This document shows, one piece after another, positions 5,711 to 7,453 of a stretch of 7,453 nucleotides of DNA. The stretch comes from an uncultured bacterium (GTDB taxonomy: Bacteria > Planctomycetota > Phycisphaerae > Phycisphaerales > SM1A02): positions 1-7,453 of the forward strand of contig CAIXEV010000557.1 in the NCBI GenBank assembly GCA_903918555.1, read 5' to 3'. The notes under the pieces are model-generated. The model had not been told where the DNA came from. It did not search any database and saw nothing but the letters and a program-made list of their open reading frames with translations. Position numbers and translations under genes: made by a program. How positions within the stretch are numbered: position 1 is the first letter of the stretch; each line of letters starts with the position of its first letter.

Positions 5711-6645
5711 TGGCCGCAGCGCGCTCCGCCTCGACCCGACTGTTCCAGAACCGCGCGTTCCTGTGGCTCTGTCTCCTCGCGACCAACCTCGCCGTGCTCG
5801 CGCTCGCGATCCTCGTCGTCTCGATCCTGTGGCAGGGATGGGGAACGCTCGACTGGGACTTCCTGCGGAGCACGGCGTCGCGCAAGCCTGAGAACGCCGG
5901 CATCATCGTGCCGCTGTGGGGCTCGGTGTGGGTGTGCGCGATCTGCGGCCTCGTCGCGCTGCCGCTTGGCGTCGGCACGGCGATCTACCTCGAGGAATTC
6001 GCGCGGCGCACGCGATTCACCCGCATCGTCCAGACGAACATCCTGAACCTCGCGGGCGTCCCCTCGATCGTCTACGGCATCCTCGGCCTCACCGCCTTCG
6101 CGCGCATGTTCGGCGCGTTCGGGTCGGGCGCCGATGCGGGCATCGAGCTCGGCGACCCGGAGTCCCTGTTCTACCTGCGCCTTCCGTTCGGCTCGAGCGT
6201 GCTCGCGGGCGGGCTCACGCTCATGCTCGTGATCCTGCCGATCGTCATCATCTCGACGCAGGAAGCGCTGCGGGCGATCCCGCCTTCGCTGCGCGCGGGC
6301 GCGCTGGCGCTTGGCGCCACCACCTGGCAGACGGTGTGGGGCATGACGCTTCCCGCGGCCGTGCCCGGCATCATGACGGGCTCCATCCTCGCGATGAGCC
6401 GCGCGATCGGCGAGAGCGCCCCGCTCCTCGTGGTCGGCAGCGCGCTCTTCCTTCTCGCGACCCCCAACAACCTGATGAGCGACTTCTCGGTGCTCCCGCT
6501 CCAGATCTTCAACTGGGCGCAGCGGCCGCAGGCGGGATTCCACGATCTCGCGGCGAGCGCCATCGTCGTGCAACTCGTCGTGCTCCTCGCCTTCAACGGC
6601 GTGGCGGTCTTCATTCGTCAGAAACTCCAGAAGCCGCTCCTGTGA
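5710..6645 (+). CDS. pstA: Phosphate ABC transporter permease PstA
   Basis: PstA pairs with PstC to form the inner-membrane phosphate channel. The 311-residue product has membrane helices at about 17-40, 66-92, 108-130, 163-184, 217-249 and 281-302. The EAA coupling loop (QEALRAIPPSLRAGALALGA, from 184) and the SRAIGESAP motif (230-238) identify a Pst permease. ATG 5710 shares its A with the pstC stop (TGATG). A GAGGAG Shine-Dalgarno-like sequence (5696-5701) lies 8 nt upstream inside the pstC coding end, one of the few good ribosome-binding sites in the window, so translation can be coupled or independent. It stands between pstC and pstB in the standard order, and nothing is missing or disrupted. 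Confidence 0.95.
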   Translation: MAAARSASTRLFQNRAFLWLCLLATNLAVLALAILVVSILWQGWGTLDWDFLRSTASRKPENAGIIVPLWGSVWVCAICGLVALPLGVGTAIYLEEFARRTRFTRIVQTNILNLAGVPSIVYGILGLTAFARMFGAFGSGADAGIELGDPESLFYLRLPFGSSVLAGGLTLMLVILPIVIISTQEALRAIPPSLRAGALALGATTWQTVWGMTLPAAVPGIMTGSILAMSRAIGESAPLLVVGSALFLLATPNNLMSDFSVLPLQIFNWAQRPQAGFHDLAASAIVVQLVVLLAFNGVAVFIRQKLQKPLL

Positions 6646-6653
6646 AACCTACG

Positions 6654-7453
6654 ATGACGAGCGACCCCTCAAAGCCTGACTCGAGAAGGCCTGACCCCAT
6701 GAAGCCCGACACCGGAACCCACGCCCCGACCGGCCCCAAGTCTGCCTCGCACGGCCTTGGCGGGCTTCCCGCGCCGGCCGTCGGACACGCCGCGGCGTCG
6801 GCGCCTGCATCGATGGCCATCACCGTGCGTCGCTTCTCGAGCTGGTACGGATCGTTCCAGGCGCTCAAGAACCTCGATCTCGACATCCCCGCGCAGCGCG
6901 TCACCGCGTTCATCGGGCCGTCGGGCTGCGGCAAGAGCACCTTCCTGCGGTGGATCAACCGCATGAACGACACGATTCCGAGCGCGCGCGCCGAGGGCAT
7001 GCTCGAGCTGCACGGCACCGACCTGCTCTCGAAGTCGCTCGATGTGGTCGAGCTCCGGCGCAATGTCGGCATGGTGTTCCAGAAGCCGAACCCGTTCCCG
7101 AAGTCGATCTACGACAATGTGGCGTTCGGACCGCGGCTCCACAAGAAGTACACGCGCGCCGAGCTCGACCAGCTCGTCGAGCAGAGCCTGCGCCAGGCGT
7201 CGATCTGGAACGAGGTGAAGGACCGCCTGCACGCGTCGGCGCTCAGCCTCTCGGGCGGACAGCAGCAGCGGCTCTGCATCGCGCGCGCCATCTCGGTCGG
7301 ACCCGAGGTGCTGCTGATGGACGAGCCCTGCTCGGCGCTCGACCCGAAGTCGACGCTCGCGATCGAGGAACTGATCGAGACGCTCGCCGACCGCTACACG
7401 ATCGTGATCGTCACTCATAACATGCAGCAGGCCGCCCGCGTGAGCGACCAGAC
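6654..7453 (+). CDS. pstB: Phosphate ABC transporter ATP-binding protein PstB, 3'-truncated by the window edge
   Basis: PstB hydrolyses ATP on the cytoplasmic face to drive uptake through PstC/PstA. The frame runs open to the window end, so the C-terminal roughly 45 residues are missing. Numbered from ATG 6654: Walker A GPSGCGKST (88-96, Lys94), the PstB hallmark FQKPNPFPKSIYDNV after position 140, signature LSGGQQQR (199-206), Walker B LLMDEPCSALDP (Asp223, Glu224) and switch His255 in VTHNMQQA. The ATPase domain begins only at about residue 54, after a Pro/Ala/Ser-rich, repeat-bearing stretch. Three starts are possible: 6654 (8 nt after pstA), 6699 (9 nt after a GAGAAGG Shine-Dalgarno-like sequence), and 6813, which would give a standard-length PstB. 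I give the longest, without certainty; the family assignment is firm. Confidence 0.93.
   Translation, partial: MTSDPSKPDSRRPDPMKPDTGTHAPTGPKSASHGLGGLPAPAVGHAAASAPASMAITVRRFSSWYGSFQALKNLDLDIPAQRVTAFIGPSGCGKSTFLRWINRMNDTIPSARAEGMLELHGTDLLSKSLDVVELRRNVGMVFQKPNPFPKSIYDNVAFGPRLHKKYTRAELDQLVEQSLRQASIWNEVKDRLHASALSLSGGQQQRLCIARAISVGPEVLLMDEPCSALDPKSTLAIEELIETLADRYTIVIVTHNMQQAARVSDQ
6669..6713 (+). repeat. Five-codon (15-bp) imperfect repeat at the 5' end of pstB
   Basis: Three consecutive 15-bp units encode SKPDS, RRPDP and MKPDT. The AAG/AGG-CC(T/C)-GAC core is conserved in each. The first two units use codons rare in this window (TCA, AGA, AGG, CCT). The repeat is either a short disordered tail of a long PstB or, if translation starts at 6699 or 6813, partly an untranslated spacer after pstA. 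Confidence 0.5.

Noticed and set aside
5617..6573. A 318-codon minus-strand open frame opposite pstA.
   Set aside because: Composition is dominated by Arg, Glu, Asp and Ala with no domain; it mirrors GC-rich third positions of pstA.
1..7453. A previously undescribed system, mobile element or RNA gene hidden in the locus.
   Set aside because: All substantial open regions are explained by anmK, a PhoBR-like pair and pstSCAB. No transposase, integrase, long terminal inverted repeats, tRNA or rRNA sequence was recognised, and the longest non-coding stretch is 246 bp.

Overview
The window is one co-oriented, high-GC (roughly two-thirds G+C by eye) bacterial chromosomal segment with every gene on the + strand. 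Protein style, weak or absent Shine-Dalgarno sites and apparent leaderless starts fit a non-proteobacterial, high-GC Gram-negative lineage. My tentative guess is a Planctomycetota/Phycisphaerae-like organism, but nothing here proves taxonomy.

Layout: (1) positions 1-1073 hold the 3' part of an anhydro-N-acetylmuramic acid kinase gene (anmK), a cell-wall recycling function that probably belongs to the preceding transcription unit. (2) Positions 1158-3324 hold a PhoB-type response regulator and a PhoR-type PAS/HisKA/HATPase sensor kinase. Each start codon lies 7 nt after a TACC(C/A)T hexamer, which suggests leaderless transcripts. (3) Positions 3325-3570 are a 246-bp regulatory leader with 11-bp-spaced direct repeats resembling a PHO box and a 15-bp tandem repeat. 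(4) Positions 3571-7453 hold pstS, a 12-bp GAAA-loop terminator-like hairpin, then pstC, pstA and the 5' part of pstB. These encode the high-affinity phosphate ABC importer; phoU would be a usual next gene but lies outside the window.

The genes form a classic phosphate-starvation module. The Pst transporter imports phosphate, its occupancy is normally signalled to the PhoR-like kinase, and the PhoB-like regulator activates the pst genes and its own operon. The same T(C/T)(C/T)TGAC-type element with 11-bp periodicity appears, with decreasing quality, upstream of pstS, the regulator and pstC. I propose it as this organism's PHO box.

I see no previously undescribed system. The most unusual signal is compositional: by eye the palindrome ACGT does not occur once in 7,453 bp. 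All 22 in-frame Asp/Asn/Tyr/His codons I found followed by a valine codon end in T rather than the preferred C, as if the genome avoids ACGT. Other points worth a look are the candidate PHO boxes, the leaderless starts, small repeat/hairpin elements between genes, an altered active-site motif in AnmK, and a possible N-terminal extension of PstB.
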